Positions 24,341-34,618 of a stretch of 64,000 nt of DNA are shown one piece after another; position 1 is the stretch's first letter, and the number at the start of each line of letters is the position of its first letter. Below the pieces are notes generated by a model that had not been told where the DNA came from, did no database searches, and saw nothing but the letters and a program-made list of their open reading frames with translations. The translations under genes were made by a program, and so were the position numbers. The stretch lies in contig NC_073696.1 of NCBI RefSeq assembly GCF_029784165.1, positions 111,446,665 to 111,510,664 of the forward strand, written 5' to 3'. This stretch comes from Wyeomyia smithii. Lineage: Eukaryota > Arthropoda > Insecta > Diptera > Culicidae.

Positions 24341-24656
24341 ACTAAAAACATTGACACAACTCCGCCTGTTACGATTCTCTTGGTTCAGTTTAGCCTTTAC
24401 GAATAGACTTGAATTATTGAGAACTGTAGCAGAGGGTCCAAAGCCCCTGTAAAGGAGGATGGTTGCAACAGCTCTTAACCATGGCTGTTGCGTAAAATCC
24501 AATGGTTAAAACCCCTAAGCTAAGGTGTTATGCGACCCGTGCCGATGGATGACGTGGTGGGGGGGGTTTAAGAAATACCCAGCCTCTAACGGAGCCTGTG
24601 GAGTACCAGGGCACCCTTCACAGTAATTAGCCCTTACTGCATCACGCGGGTCACTG

Positions 24657-26279
24657 ATGCAGCGGACTCTTCTTTACCCAGCGACTCGTGGGAATTTTAT
24701 GAACGACAAAACTTCACAAAATTCGGCCACCGGCAGCCTTTCTTTGCCGGAACCCATGGACTCATCGGAGCGTAGTCCAATAAAAACAAACGCACCGGGC
24801 AGAACGGAGGAGATGGAGCATGAGGATGATTTCAACCTCGACAGCGAATCGCTGGACGGAGGACCCTCGGCTTCATCCTTAATCCTACTTTCTCCACAAG
24901 GGAATGACGAAAGTCAAATGGACTTAGTTCCCGGTCCACAGACAAGGCCCGATGACGAAGGGAAACCCGAATCATCGGCACCCCTTGTCAAGCGACTTTC
25001 AAATGCGCAAAGGCGGCGACTGAGCAAAAATCTTCGCTCCGGTCTCTCGTACGAAGAAGCCAGGAAGCTGGCCCTCCTTCCAACAGAGCAGCCTGCTCAA
25101 TCGAACCAAGTTGCCGTCAAGCGACAGCGGTCGGACGACTTGGTGTCACCAAACACCAGTACTAAGTGTCCACAGCCTAAAAAACTGCGGAACGGCACTG
25201 GTTTGGGGTCATCGGGTTCGAAGCCGCTCCCGAAGGCCACATATAGGGACATGGTGGGAGCTATAAGCCTTGCGGTTACTTCTGCTACCCACCCCAGCTC
25301 CCTACTCACAACGGACCAGCTTCAGGCTGTCCGGACCTCCATCCTCGATCACATTGCGGACCAGGAAAATCCAACCACCAAGCCCAAGTTTAACGGTTGC
25401 CATCTAAAAAATGGCTTCCTGCAACTTGCCTGTGCCGACAACGACACAGTGCAGTGGTTGGAAAGGGAGGTACCTTCTCTCGTACCATGGGAGGGAGCAC
25501 AACTTCGTGTATACCACATGAAGGATCTGCCGCAGGCCAGACGGTATGTCGGTTACTTCGCGGACAGTGCGAACTCTCCGGACGAGAAGATTCTTCGTTC
25601 ACTCCAGAATCAGAACGACCATCTCTCTACCAAAATGTGGCGAGTCTGTAACCGCAAATTGGTAAAGACCTTGGTCGAACTAGTTTTGGATATTGACGAA
25701 GAATCGGCCAAACTCGTTGAGAGTAGAAATTATGAACTGCACTACGGTTTCGGCAAAGCACGCATCCGAAAGGTAAGCGGAAGGCCGAACGTCACAGGCG
25801 GGAAAGACTCCGTCGCAATGTCAGGGAAGGTACGTGCGGGTAACTCCTCCGGGAGTACTCTGCCACCACCCAGGCAAAACGATCCTGCGAATGGGCTAAA
25901 GGTTCGCGTGGGAAACTCCTCCGGGAGTGCCCCACAACCACCCAAACGCAACCCTGCGATTGGGAAGGTACGCGCAGGATGCTCCCCCGTGAGTGCCCTG
26001 TCACCACCCAAAAAACGCAACCCCGCGGCTGCTCGGACGGTTCCGCCGAAGACTCGCAAGAGTGTGAAGCATCAACCACCGAAAAGTCGCACCCCCCGGA
26101 GTCAAAAACCGCCACAGTGTGCGCGACGACCTTCTGTTGCCAATCGACTGCTGCAACCGAAGCCGAACAGTGAGGAAGAGCAACTTCCATCAACCAGCCA
26201 AACCGCTGTTGGCAGCCGTCAGCCAATACCAGGATCATCTTCCGATCCGGACAAAGACGGCAACTTCACTGCAAAGTGA
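24657..26279 (+). CDS. LOA ORF1, gag-like nucleic-acid-binding protein (540 aa)
   Basis: The ATG at 24,657 opens an uninterrupted frame. Residues ~1-190 are acidic/serine-rich and low in complexity, ending in a basic patch (KKLRNGTG). Residues ~195-380 resemble the domain typical of LOA-type ORF1 proteins (DUF4780-like; DMVGAISLAV...LLTTDQLQAVR...WEGAQLRVYHMKDLPQARRY...LVELVLDID...), thought to bind RNA. Residues ~385-455 contain three basic, proline-rich repeats, KVR(A/V)GNSSGS..PP(K/R) followed by NPA. The tail is basic and proline-rich. No CCHC zinc knuckle is present. The stop codon overlaps the ORF2 frame (GTGAG at 26,276-26,280), in the -1 frame, so ORF2 would be reached by reinitiation or frameshifting (inference). 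The DUF assignment is from pattern recognition. Confidence 0.85.
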   Translation: MQRTLLYPATRGNFMNDKTSQNSATGSLSLPEPMDSSERSPIKTNAPGRTEEMEHEDDFNLDSESLDGGPSASSLILLSPQGNDESQMDLVPGPQTRPDDEGKPESSAPLVKRLSNAQRRRLSKNLRSGLSYEEARKLALLPTEQPAQSNQVAVKRQRSDDLVSPNTSTKCPQPKKLRNGTGLGSSGSKPLPKATYRDMVGAISLAVTSATHPSSLLTTDQLQAVRTSILDHIADQENPTTKPKFNGCHLKNGFLQLACADNDTVQWLEREVPSLVPWEGAQLRVYHMKDLPQARRYVGYFADSANSPDEKILRSLQNQNDHLSTKMWRVCNRKLVKTLVELVLDIDEESAKLVESRNYELHYGFGKARIRKVSGRPNVTGGKDSVAMSGKVRAGNSSGSTLPPPRQNDPANGLKVRVGNSSGSAPQPPKRNPAIGKVRAGCSPVSALSPPKKRNPAAARTVPPKTRKSVKHQPPKSRTPRSQKPPQCARRPSVANRLLQPKPNSEEEQLPSTSQTAVGSRQPIPGSSSDPDKDGNFTAK

Positions 26280-29200
26280 GCAGCCTTCGCTGCGTTCAAG
26301 CGAATCTCCATCACGCAAAAGGCGCCTCGGGTGTTCTTTGCAGGAGATTCGCCAAAGAGCAGCTAGCGGCTGCTTTCATCCAGGAGCCGTGGATCAACGA
26401 ATCCAAAGTTCTCGGACTTAACGCTCCTAACGGTAGGTTAATCTACTGTGACACGCAGTCCAAACCAAGGACTGCAATTCTGCTAAATAGAGAACTAAAA
26501 TTTTTACCTATTACAGAATTTATCCAACGCGACGTCGTTGCCGTCACGGTTGAAGTACCGACAACCAGAGGAAAGCAGGAAATGGTTGTCGCGTCGGCCT
26601 ACTTCCCGGGCGACCAAGGTGATATACCGCCACCCGAAGTTGCTGCGCTCGTGCGGTACTGCAAGGCCATCAACAAGCCGTTTCTGATCGGCTGCGATGC
26701 CAACGCTCACCACACGATCTGGGGCAGCTCGGACACCAACACAAGGGGTGAGTACCTACTTGAATACCTTACTTCTAACTATGTCAATGTATGTAATGTA
26801 GGGAATAACCCCACGTTTATCAACGCTATTAGACAGGAGGTCCTTGATCTCACTCTGTGTAGCGCCTCTATTTCTGAAAGGATTAAAAGTTGGCATGTCT
26901 CCGATGAAACTAGTTTGTCGGACCACAGACACATCGTTTTTAATATAGAGGCTAACCCTCTGAAAAGAGAGCTGTTCAGAAATCCTAAGAATACAGATTG
27001 GGAATCCTTTAAGGAACGCCTGATCGATTCACGAACTTTCAGTTACAGCAACATTCGAAATTCTGTTGACCTGAATTCGGCAGCAAATGATCTACAAAAC
27101 AGAATCATGGATGCTTTCGACGCTAACTGTCCACTAACACAGCGGTCAGTATGCCGTGACGTACCCTGGTGGAATGATCAACTTAGTGACCTTCGTCGGG
27201 AAACTAGGCGGTTGTTCAACAGGGCAAAAGTCACGTCTAACTGGGACGACTACAGGGCGTCCCTCACTAAATACAACGCCGAGCTACGCAAGGCTAAACG
27301 GAAATCCAGAGTTAGTTTCTGTGAAAGAATCCAAACTCTGCCGGAAGCTCCAAAAGGCGATGTCCAAAGACCATACTAACGGTTTAGGACAGGTGAGGAA
27401 AGAGGATGGATGCCTCACTGTCACTACCAAGGAAACGCTGGAGGTTCTTATAAACACCCACTTTCCTGGATCGACAGAGACCGAAGAACTGAATAGTGAT
27501 GGGTCACGACAGGACAATTCGAGACATATGGCGTCTCGGGAGTCCATCCTGCTGGCCCGTCGACTGTTCACGGAAGCTTCAATAGGTTGGGCTCTAAGCT
27601 CATTCGACCCTATGAAGTCTCCTGGTCCAGACGGCATACTACCCATCTTTCTACAAAAATCGGCCGCAGTTATCATGTCCGAACTCATCAACCTCTTCAG
27701 AGCCAGCTTTATCCTGGGCCATATTCCGGATAACTGGCTGAAGGTGAAGGTAGTGTTTATCCCCAAAGTTGGAAGAAAGGACAAAACCCTACCTAAAACT
27801 TTCAGACCCATAAGTCTGACTTCATCGCTTCTCAAGTTGATGGAGAAAATAATGGATAAATATATCCGTGATGAGTTTCTTAAAGACTCCCCGCTGAACA
27901 GGAACCAACATGCCTATCAAAGCGGCAAGTCAACAGAAACTGCTCTTCACAGCTTAGTGACGTTGATTGAAAAGCCCCTAAGTTATCAGGAGACGGCGCT
28001 ATGTGCCTTTCTTGATATTGAAGGGGCCTTCGATAACACGTCCTTTGCATCAATCGATACGGCTCTTTCTCATAAGGGAATCGACCAAACTTCAAGGAAC
28101 TGGATACACTCAATGCTCTCTAGCAGAGTGATCACAGCAACCTTGGGAGATTCGTCTGTAACAATGTCAGTGATCAAGGGGTGTCCGCAAGGAGGAGTTC
28201 TCTCGCCCTTGTTATGGTCACTAGTTGTCGACGCACTTCTCAACAAGCTTTCACAGCTTGGTTACGAGGTCATTGGATACGCCGATGACATCGTCCTCAT
28301 CGTCAGAGGTAAAGATGACGCAACTCTGTCGAGCCGAATGCAAACGGCTCTGAATACCACCATGTCATGGTGTTTACAGGAGGGTCTAAACATAAACCCC
28401 TTAAAAACAGTCCTAATTCCATTCGGCAGACGAAGGACGATCTCCATCACTCCTCCAATACTGAGTGGAGTTAGACTGGGCTTCAGCAATGAAGTCAAAT
28501 ATCTCGGAATTATTCTGGACAAGAAACTGAACTGGTCTGCACAACTGGATCATGCCGCTAAGAAAGCGATCTCAGCGATCTGGGCCTGCAGAACTCTCTT
28601 CGGTAAGACCTGGGGACTGAAACCAGACTTGGCACTCTGGTCTTACAAGACCATTGCCCGACCAAGAATCACCTATGCTGCCCTAGTGTGGTGGCCTAAG
28701 GTGAACGAAGTGACTGCGCAAGCCAAACTCAAAAAAGTTCAAAGACTTGCATGTCTTTCGGTTACCAGCGCTATGCGAACAACTCCAACTGCAGCCATGG
28801 AAGCTATGCTTTGCCTACTACCTCTACATCTTCATGTGAAAAAGGAAGCAGAGCTTGGCGCTCTAAGGTTGCAAAGGAGGAAAACCATACTTGAAGGGGA
28901 CCAAATCGGCCACCTTCGCATACTTAGGGAGTTCAAACTAACTCCGCTATCAACCACAGTCTCCGACTCGATGGACGTTAGGTCCAACATGGATATTCCA
29001 TATAGAGTGATTGAAACAAACCGCTCTATGTGGAACAATGGAGGGCCTAATCTTCCACCTGGCATCGTCAATTTTTATACGGACGGCTCGAAAATGGGAT
29101 CCCTAACGGGATCTGGTATATACGGACCCGGTATCAGGGAAACGTTTTCCCTGGGAAAATGGCCCACCGTTTTTCAAGCAGAGGTATATGCCATATATAT

Positions 29201-29945
29201 CTGCGCAAAAATATGTCTGCAACGCAACTACAGACATGCGAAAATCGGTATATTCTCGGACAGTCAAGCAGCACTACTAGCACTTAAGTCCGTCAAATGC
29301 GCTTCCAAACTTGTTTGGGAATGCATTGAAACTCTACGGGAACTTTCCCGACAGAATTCAGTTTTTCTGTTTTGGGTGCCCGGACACTGCGGAGTCGAGG
29401 GTAATGAACACGCTGACTACCTAGCAAGACAGGGATCAGCTCAGCGGTTTATTGGTCCCGAGCCGTTTCTGGGTACGTCCATTTCCGCTATCAAAAGCGA
29501 ACTATTAACTTGGGAAAGGCTAGAAATAGTATCCCAATGGCAACAGGCACAGGGTTGTAGACAAGGCAAACAGTTTATCTATCCGAACCCTGGAACCGCC
29601 AGAAAGCTACTTAGTCTAAATCGTAGTGACCTACGGATAATCACGGGACGCCTCACCGGACACTGTCCCGCTTTTAATCATTTGAAGAAAATCGGCGTAG
29701 TGTTGAACGACACCTGCCGATTCTGCAAATCTGAACCAGAGAGTTCAGAGCATTTGCTTTGCTCTTGCGAAGCTCTTGCTTCCTCTAGGTACAACTTCTT
29801 AGGAAGTTACCTTTTAACTCCATACCAAGCATGGAGCTCCAATCCCAAGCAGGTCATTAGTTTCATCAACTATGTTGTACCTAATTGGGGTACAGGTTTA
29901 CAACAAAACAGTTCTACTCCATCAATGAGTACGAACAATCCGTAA
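26276..29945 (+). pseudogene. LOA ORF2: endonuclease, reverse transcriptase, RNase H; one frameshift
   Basis: The AP-endonuclease is at 26,280-26,960 (VQANLHHAKGA; IQEPWI; GCDANAHHTIWG; LSDHRHIVF). The reading shifts frame within about 27,340-27,360: the first frame ends at 27,379, and the second carries on from LQKAMSKDHTNGLGQ to 29,945. RT motifs follow: FRPISLTSSLLKLMEK; CAFLDIEGAFDNTSF; KGCPQGGVLSPLLWS; the GYADDIVL active site. The C-terminal RNase H (about 29,070-29,440) keeps its acidic residues: FYTDGSKMG, FQAEVYAIY, IFSDSQAALLA and WVPGHCGVEGNEHADYL. A zinc-finger-like CRFC...H..CSC motif follows near 29,720-29,770. Apart from the frameshift, all catalytic motifs are present, suggesting recent insertion. 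No ATG opens the frame at 26,276. Confidence 0.9.
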
Positions 29946-30064
29946 CCTGTGCACAGCAATCGGGGCCCGCCACAAAAGACAATCAGCAAGAATGTCGCAG
30001 TGGCATTTCAGTACCCAGTGCCCTTCAGGCATACAGAGGAAAAAAAAAAAAAAACATTGACACA

Positions 30065-30760
30065 CCAAATTTGGTTGTATTTTCTTGATTGGTTCTTGAG
30101 CTGTGCGAAATTTGTGTTTTGCTTGTATTGAACTCCTCCCTAAAAGAAAACGGGGGGGGGGGGGTCAAACCATTATGCACATATTTGTTACCTCTAAAAA
30201 TATTCATTACTTGGTTAGTTCTCGAGATGTGCAGAAATTTGTGTTTTATTTGTATGAAACCCCTCCCTTCCAGGAAAAGGAGGGGCGTCCAACTATTATT
30301 ATATATTATATTTGTTACCCCATAAAACATCCACATATTTGTTACCCCATAAAACATCCACATGCCAAATTCGGTTTCATTTGCTTGGTTTGTTCTTGAG
30401 TTGTGCAGAAATTTATGTTTCATTTGTATGGGACCCCTCCCTTCCAGAAGAGGGAGGGTCTCAAACTATCATAGGAACCTTAATCGGCACAAAAACCCCT
30501 ACATACAAATTTTCACGTCGATCGTTTTGGTAGTTTTCGAGCCTATATGGATCAGACGGACAGACCGGACTGCATTTTTATATGTATAGATTACAACATC
30601 AATATTTTAGAGTTGAGTGAATATACTTACATACTAAATAAATATACTAAAGAGTGAATATACATTTATTGGATTGAAGCGTTCATGTAAATCTATTTTT
30701 ATAAATAAAAGTTTGAATGAGAAAGGCTGGATCCGACTGCTAGGTGGATTAATTTAGGTT
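30065..30760 (+). repeat. R-family repeat, copy 1, right part
   Basis: It continues copy 1 after the LOA element. It holds about three ~140-bp units built on CATATTTGTTACC, TGCAGAAATTTGTGTTT and ACCCCTCCCTTCCAG. Then come a CGATCG-type segment (TAGTTTTCGAGCCTATATGG), TATATGTATAGATTACAACA and the terminal GAGAAAGGCTGGATCCGACT followed by GCTAGGTGGATTAATTTAGG. The stretch GTATAGATTACAAC (about 30,586-30,600) is the uninterrupted version of the site occupied by hAT-like element C in copy 2. Confidence 0.8.
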
Positions 30761-31297
30761 TTTTATATTGTTAAGATTTCTAGGAATCGATAGTGCTTGT
30801 TAATGAATATACTTTTTCTTATAAAATAAAATAGTCGAACTAAAAACTCTCACACCTGAATTGGTATTTTTCCAACATTTCAAATCGTTTATTTATTACT
30901 ACAAGTTTCGAATTCCGGCAACACTAGAACTTGTTTCTGACGATTGTCCAGTTTTTTTTTCAAATTTGCTAATTCACTTTTTTCGAATTATTTTTTATTT
31001 TTAACAACGGCTTTTACCCGGTAACATTCAAATTCATTATGGCAGACAATATGTGCAGCAGGGGAAGCGAACTGCTGCACATATTGTCTGCCTTTTGCTA
31101 ATACACTGCCAATAAGAAAAATCAAAACTCAGTCCCACCAGTTGAATTATTGTTTATTTATTGAATTTATGTAACCCAAGATCACAAACGCTTCGTTTGA
31201 GCACTGTAAAGATCTAGTTATTCATGCATTCTAAAAAGTCCGCTACACTATTTCATTATATTATTATTATTTTTCATTTTTTTAGTTGTTCATTTAC
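30761..31297. other. probable intronic sequence, no gene
   Basis: AT-rich sequence lying just downstream of the exon-1 donor on the minus strand, so it would be first-intron sequence of that gene. The only structured element seen is the hairpin at 31,041-31,092. Confidence 0.4.
31041..31092. repeat. perfect 20-bp hairpin with 12-nt loop
   Basis: GGCAGACAATATGTGCAGCA (31,041-31,060) is followed by a 12-nt loop and its exact reverse complement at 31,073-31,092. The stem does not extend. It lies about 200 bp inside the presumed first intron of the minus-strand exon at 31,298-31,397. The stem is slightly short for a canonical pre-miRNA and perfectly paired. A young snap-back insertion is as likely. 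Confidence 0.9.
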
Positions 31298-31397
31298 CTT
31301 CAACTACCACCGAATCGTTGGCTATTGCATCCGTTTGAGTTGTGGCCACAATTTCCAACAGCAACAATACTACTGATATTCCAGCGTAAATTTTCAT
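31298..31397 (-). CDS. signal-peptide exon (exon 1) of a secreted protein, possibly takeout/JHBP family
   Basis: The ATG at 31,397-31,395 (minus strand) starts 33 codons: a classical signal peptide with MKIYAG, a VVLLLL hydrophobic core and a plausible cleavage region near ATTQTDA. It is followed by a donor site GAAG|GTAAAT at 31,298/31,297. The exon ends after the first base of a codon (G), exactly the phase needed by the first visible exon of the takeout-like gene at 61,945-63,076, which starts with CA. However, this exon lies downstream of that gene on the same strand, so it cannot be its exon 1 in the order shown. It most likely starts a tandem paralogue whose other exons lie left of the window, with TE-filled intron between. 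Another secreted-protein family is possible. Confidence 0.55.
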
Positions 31398-31733
31398 GTT
31401 TCACACGTTCACTGCAGTGTTACGGTACGTCTTGAAAATTAATCCGGCATCAATGATAGGTAATTGAAGCGCTATCCTTTGCGCAGAACAAAATTATTCC
31501 CGATCGAGCTTTCCTTCTGTGTCACAGCGCCACTTGTATCCGACCGAACAGCTTCGTTAGCTAGATTACTCACTAATAAGCATGTTTATTTGCCACTACG
31601 CACTAACTAAACCACCTATGATCTCAAGCTGCGGGCGGCGATTGCTCACCAGTGCCAATGTACCGCGCAAAAAGGAACCAAGACCTACCAAGAACGTCCG
31701 ACCGCGACACTGACTCGGAACCGTTTGAAAACA

Positions 31734-31773
31734 AACTGTAAAGTGAATTGGATATTGATGATGTATTTATATA
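31734..31773 (-). promoter_or_regulatory. candidate core promoter (TATA box + initiator)
   Basis: On the minus strand a TATATAAATA box (31,773-31,764) is followed about 30 nt later by ACAGTT (31,739-31,734), which resembles an insect initiator. This lies about 340 bp upstream of the ATG of the signal-peptide exon on the same strand. A further initiator-like TCAGTG occurs near 31,710. It is a prediction from motif and spacing only. Confidence 0.4.
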
Positions 31774-31799
31774 TTCCCGGGACGTCTCCACCTGGATTC

Positions 31800-33305
31800 A
31801 GCCCAGTTCGAGCTACCTCGGCAAGCTTCCCTGCGCCGCGGCCGCTAAGGCTACTTGTTTTGGGATACTCGCCTCGCCTTTCCCGTTCCTTGAGTTTAGA
31901 CAACGTACGATGATCGTTGCTGCTAGGGTGGACTAATTCAGTGTTGCCTTTCTTTGCACTGAACCGATTACCGCCTATCGTTACTTATCTTTATGTATAC
32001 CATTATTGAGAAACTTGAATCGGTAAGGATGTGTGTCTGCTGGAGCCAATTACTCATTTGTAAAACATGCGCGATGTACAAAATATGTTAACTATATTTT
32101 TAATATGTGAGACTAAAACGGTATGTAGTAGTTATTGACGATCGGTAGACAGGTTGTGGTTGCATATTTTACCTTGCTACCTTTTTTATTGGTCGAACTA
32201 TAATCTTGGTGTTATAGTTTTGTACATGGCATTTAGTCAATTCTGAGATAATTAAAAATCATTCCACATTACTATTATGAATTCATTGTAGTTAACCAAT
32301 TTTATCAATTAATTTATTAAAAAGTAATGACGCAAAATTGTTTTTTGCTAGAAGCGTCTTCTACTATGTCACTATGCAAATAACCATGCGTCCTCAAGAT
32401 TGAGTAATTTCAATGTGATTCAGAGACGAACTTCATTTTACTTGAATTTATGGAATTTCAGCATAAACGTAAAATCAAACTACATGTAATAGACTGAGAT
32501 TCTAAATTCTGGACTTTGCCATTGCCCAATTCATTTTTCCACAAACAAACAAAATTCACATGGTTAAGCTATTGAATCCGGTTTTTATTGGCTTCAGTTG
32601 GCTTTGCGTTTAAAACATCAGCACCACCTTTTTCTTTTATTGTACGAATGTGTACTAGTCTAATATTCGGGACTCGGGTATCAATTTAGGAATGATTAAA
32701 GGTCTGGCGAATTTAAAAGTTTGTTCCTCCTCATCTAGATTCCACATCCAACGACTTGCGACAGCCAAACTGGTTAATCAATTTCATATGGCCTTTATCG
32801 ATCCACCATTTCAAGGTATACGTACTTTCTGATATTTATCAAGAGTATCAACGCTTTTATAACCCTTTTTTATTTTATTGTGACAAAACATAAAAGAAAA
32901 ATTATATTTAATCAAAATCTAAGTTTTGTGAAAATATTCTGTCTGGAACCTATCATTTTTTACGACACAAATTTTGAAGGTGAATATACAGCTTTCTCAA
33001 CAAGTCAAATAAGATCACACAGAAAGCTACTAGCCTTGACATACGGAATGAACAACGGGCGCTTATTATTACGGTTGACGATGCGTGTCGAAACAAAGCA
33101 AAAAACAGGCCAAACTAATCCTGGCTCTCGGGCCAGAACGGTGGTTGAACTTTTAGGATATATTCTTCATTCCACAAAAGTGTGCGTCAATTGTGGTTTG
33201 CGTTATGAAAGCGTGGATAAATCTGCGGGTTTTGATAGATGATGTTCAACTATGATACTGAACAAGGTGGGAAAAACCCATGCGTGGTGAGTAATTGGGC
33301 GCTGG
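31800..33305. other. no recognisable gene
   Basis: Upstream flank of the candidate promoter followed by AT-rich sequence. The 120-codon open frame at 32,880-33,242 (plus strand) has no recognised motif and no coding-like neighbours. I treat it as chance or very old repeat sequence. Confidence 0.45.
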
Positions 33306-33307
33306 TA

Positions 33308-34618
33308 TAGACCGTTCCGATAATTATAAATACACTTACGATCAACCGTCATTTCAAATAACGTGCAGCATTCAACCAAACGTTGGCTGCGTCCTGTTGT
33401 TTACATCCAAAAGAAACAGATGCTGTCATTTTTTCTAACATTTAGTGCGAAATTTTGAAAATGCGTGGCCTTTCTCCCGAGCAAAGAAAGCGAATTGTGC
33501 ACAAATGGGGCACCGTGAGTGGTCTTTCTATAAGAAAATTAGCCAGAGAAGAAGGTATAAGTGTCGGAGCAGTTCAAACCGCATTGCGGAAGTATTGCGA
33601 AGAGTGCACATTTACTGATGCCCCAAGACGTGGTAGAAAACCCGGGCCTGTTGATCCCACAATGGACAAAAAGGTTAAGGAATACTACAAGCGGCATCAT
33701 TCAGTATGAGTACGAGATGTGGCGAGAAAGCTTGGAACCTTGGCGAGTAACGTTATGCGTGCCAAGGGAAGAATGGGTCTGCAGACCCGTCGGAAGCAGA
33801 AGCAGCCAAAACGAAATCCAAAACAAGCTGAATCTGTGAAACCGAGAGCTCGGAAGCTTTATGACAAACTTCTGACCAAAAAAATGGGGTGTGTTATCAT
33901 GGATGACGAAACCTACATAAAACTGGACTATAAGACTCTGCCAGGACCGCAATTTTATACATCACCGAAGGGAAAGGATGTCCCTGGACCAGTGAAAGCC
34001 ATTTACACCGAAAAATTTGGCAAGAAGGTAATGGTTTGGCAGGCCATTTGTGAATGTGGGAAAATATCTCGTCCATTCATTACGAATGACACAATGAATG
34101 GTTTGAAAGAATGAATTTACGTGAAAGAGTGTTTGCAGAAAAGGTTGTTACCCATGGTTAAGCAGCCTAACAATCCTCCAATCTTTTGGCCCGATTTTGC
34201 TTCCTGCCATTACTCTAAGGATGCACTAGGGTGGTATGAAACAAATAATGTCACATGTGTCCCAAAGGAGATGAATCCTCCAAACTGCCCTGAAATATGC
34301 CCTATTGAAACTTTTTGGGCTTTGACCAAGGCAAAGCTGAGAAAATATGTCAAACCAGCGGACAATGTTGGAAAATTTAAAAAAGATTGGCTTAAAGTGG
34401 TAAAAATGGTCGGAGAACACACTGTGCAAAAGCTTATGAGTAGTGTTAAGAGAAAAGTTAGAGAACTCGCGTATCCTACGAAAAATAATCCCAACTTGAA
34501 TTGAAACTGGAAATAAAACACTTATTATCTATATTTCAGAATAAAATGACCCGAAAAATCCTATATTTTTTGTTTTATTCAAGAGAGAAGATGTATTTAT
34601 AATTTTCGGAACAGTCTA
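33308..34618 (+). mobile_element. ITmD37E-like (Tc1/mariner superfamily) transposon
   Basis: A 1.31-kb element with inverted ends: TAGACCGTTCCGATAATTAT on the left and, reading inward from the right, TAGACTGTTCCGAAAATTAT, both followed by AAATACA. TA flanks at 33,306-33,307 and 34,619-34,620 fit the TA target duplication of this superfamily. It has one transposase frame of the expected size. The D-to-E spacing of the transposase (37 residues) places it with the DD37E group described from mosquitoes. Confidence 0.9.
33461..34504 (+). pseudogene. DD37E transposase with two nonsense mutations
   Basis: The single 348-codon frame starts at ATG 33,461. The N-terminal helix-turn-helix (residues ~3-50: LSPEQRKRIVHKW...SIRKLAREEGISVGAVQTAL) binds the ends. 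The catalytic region has the first Asp in CVIMDDETYIKLDYK, the second in FWPDFASCHYSKDALGWYE, and the Glu in NCPEICPIETFWALTKAKLRK, with 37 residues between the last two. TGA stops interrupt at 33,707-33,709 (after HHSV) and 34,112-34,114 (after NGLKE). There is no frameshift and all three catalytic residues remain. It is not functional as read, but decay is slight, so the copy is fairly young. Confidence 0.92.

Larger units (their letters stand above)
21790..24346 (+). repeat. R-family repeat, copy 1, left part
   Basis: It begins with TTTGCCTTTCTCCTAGAAAGG (a short hairpin CCTTTCT/AGAAAGG) and GTATAGCAATCACTTGCAAA, followed by a (GT)n tract and about 2.3 kb colinear with 52,771-55,480. Shared phrases include CAGAGATGGATGGACCGATT, GAAACATCATTATCTCGAAA and GATCGATATATGTGGCCTCA. 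It is interrupted by the LOA element and resumes at 30,065. It contains no ORF of note, so it is either non-autonomous or derived from an unrecognised mobile element. Confidence 0.8.
24359..30052 (+). mobile_element. LOA-clade non-LTR retrotransposon, near-intact, with target duplication
   Basis: The element has a ~300-bp 5' UTR, ORF1, an overlapping ORF2 and an A-rich tail (30,039-30,054). ACATTGACACA flanks it (about 24,348-24,358 and 30,053-30,064). Outside the duplications the R-family sequence resumes as in copy 2 (ACCAAATTTGGTTGTATTTT at 30,065 matches 55,625), so the site is well defined. The 5' UTR has a C/G-rich patch and a hairpin (CAACAGC...GCTGTTG at about 24,467-24,492). The arrangement, with APE, RT and RNase H in ORF2, fits LOA elements such as Lian. 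It is the best preserved mobile element here, with one frameshift in ORF2. Confidence 0.9.

Noticed and set aside
24359..24656. An additional small ORF in the LOA leader.
   Set aside because: No frame there resembles a known protein. It is better read as the 5' UTR with a hairpin.
25097..26238. Several open frames antisense to LOA ORF1.
   Set aside because: They are shadow frames of a GC-richer coding sequence.
32880..33242. A 120-codon plus-strand open frame.
   Set aside because: No motif, no start context and no splice partners. Composition is like the surrounding AT-rich repeat DNA.
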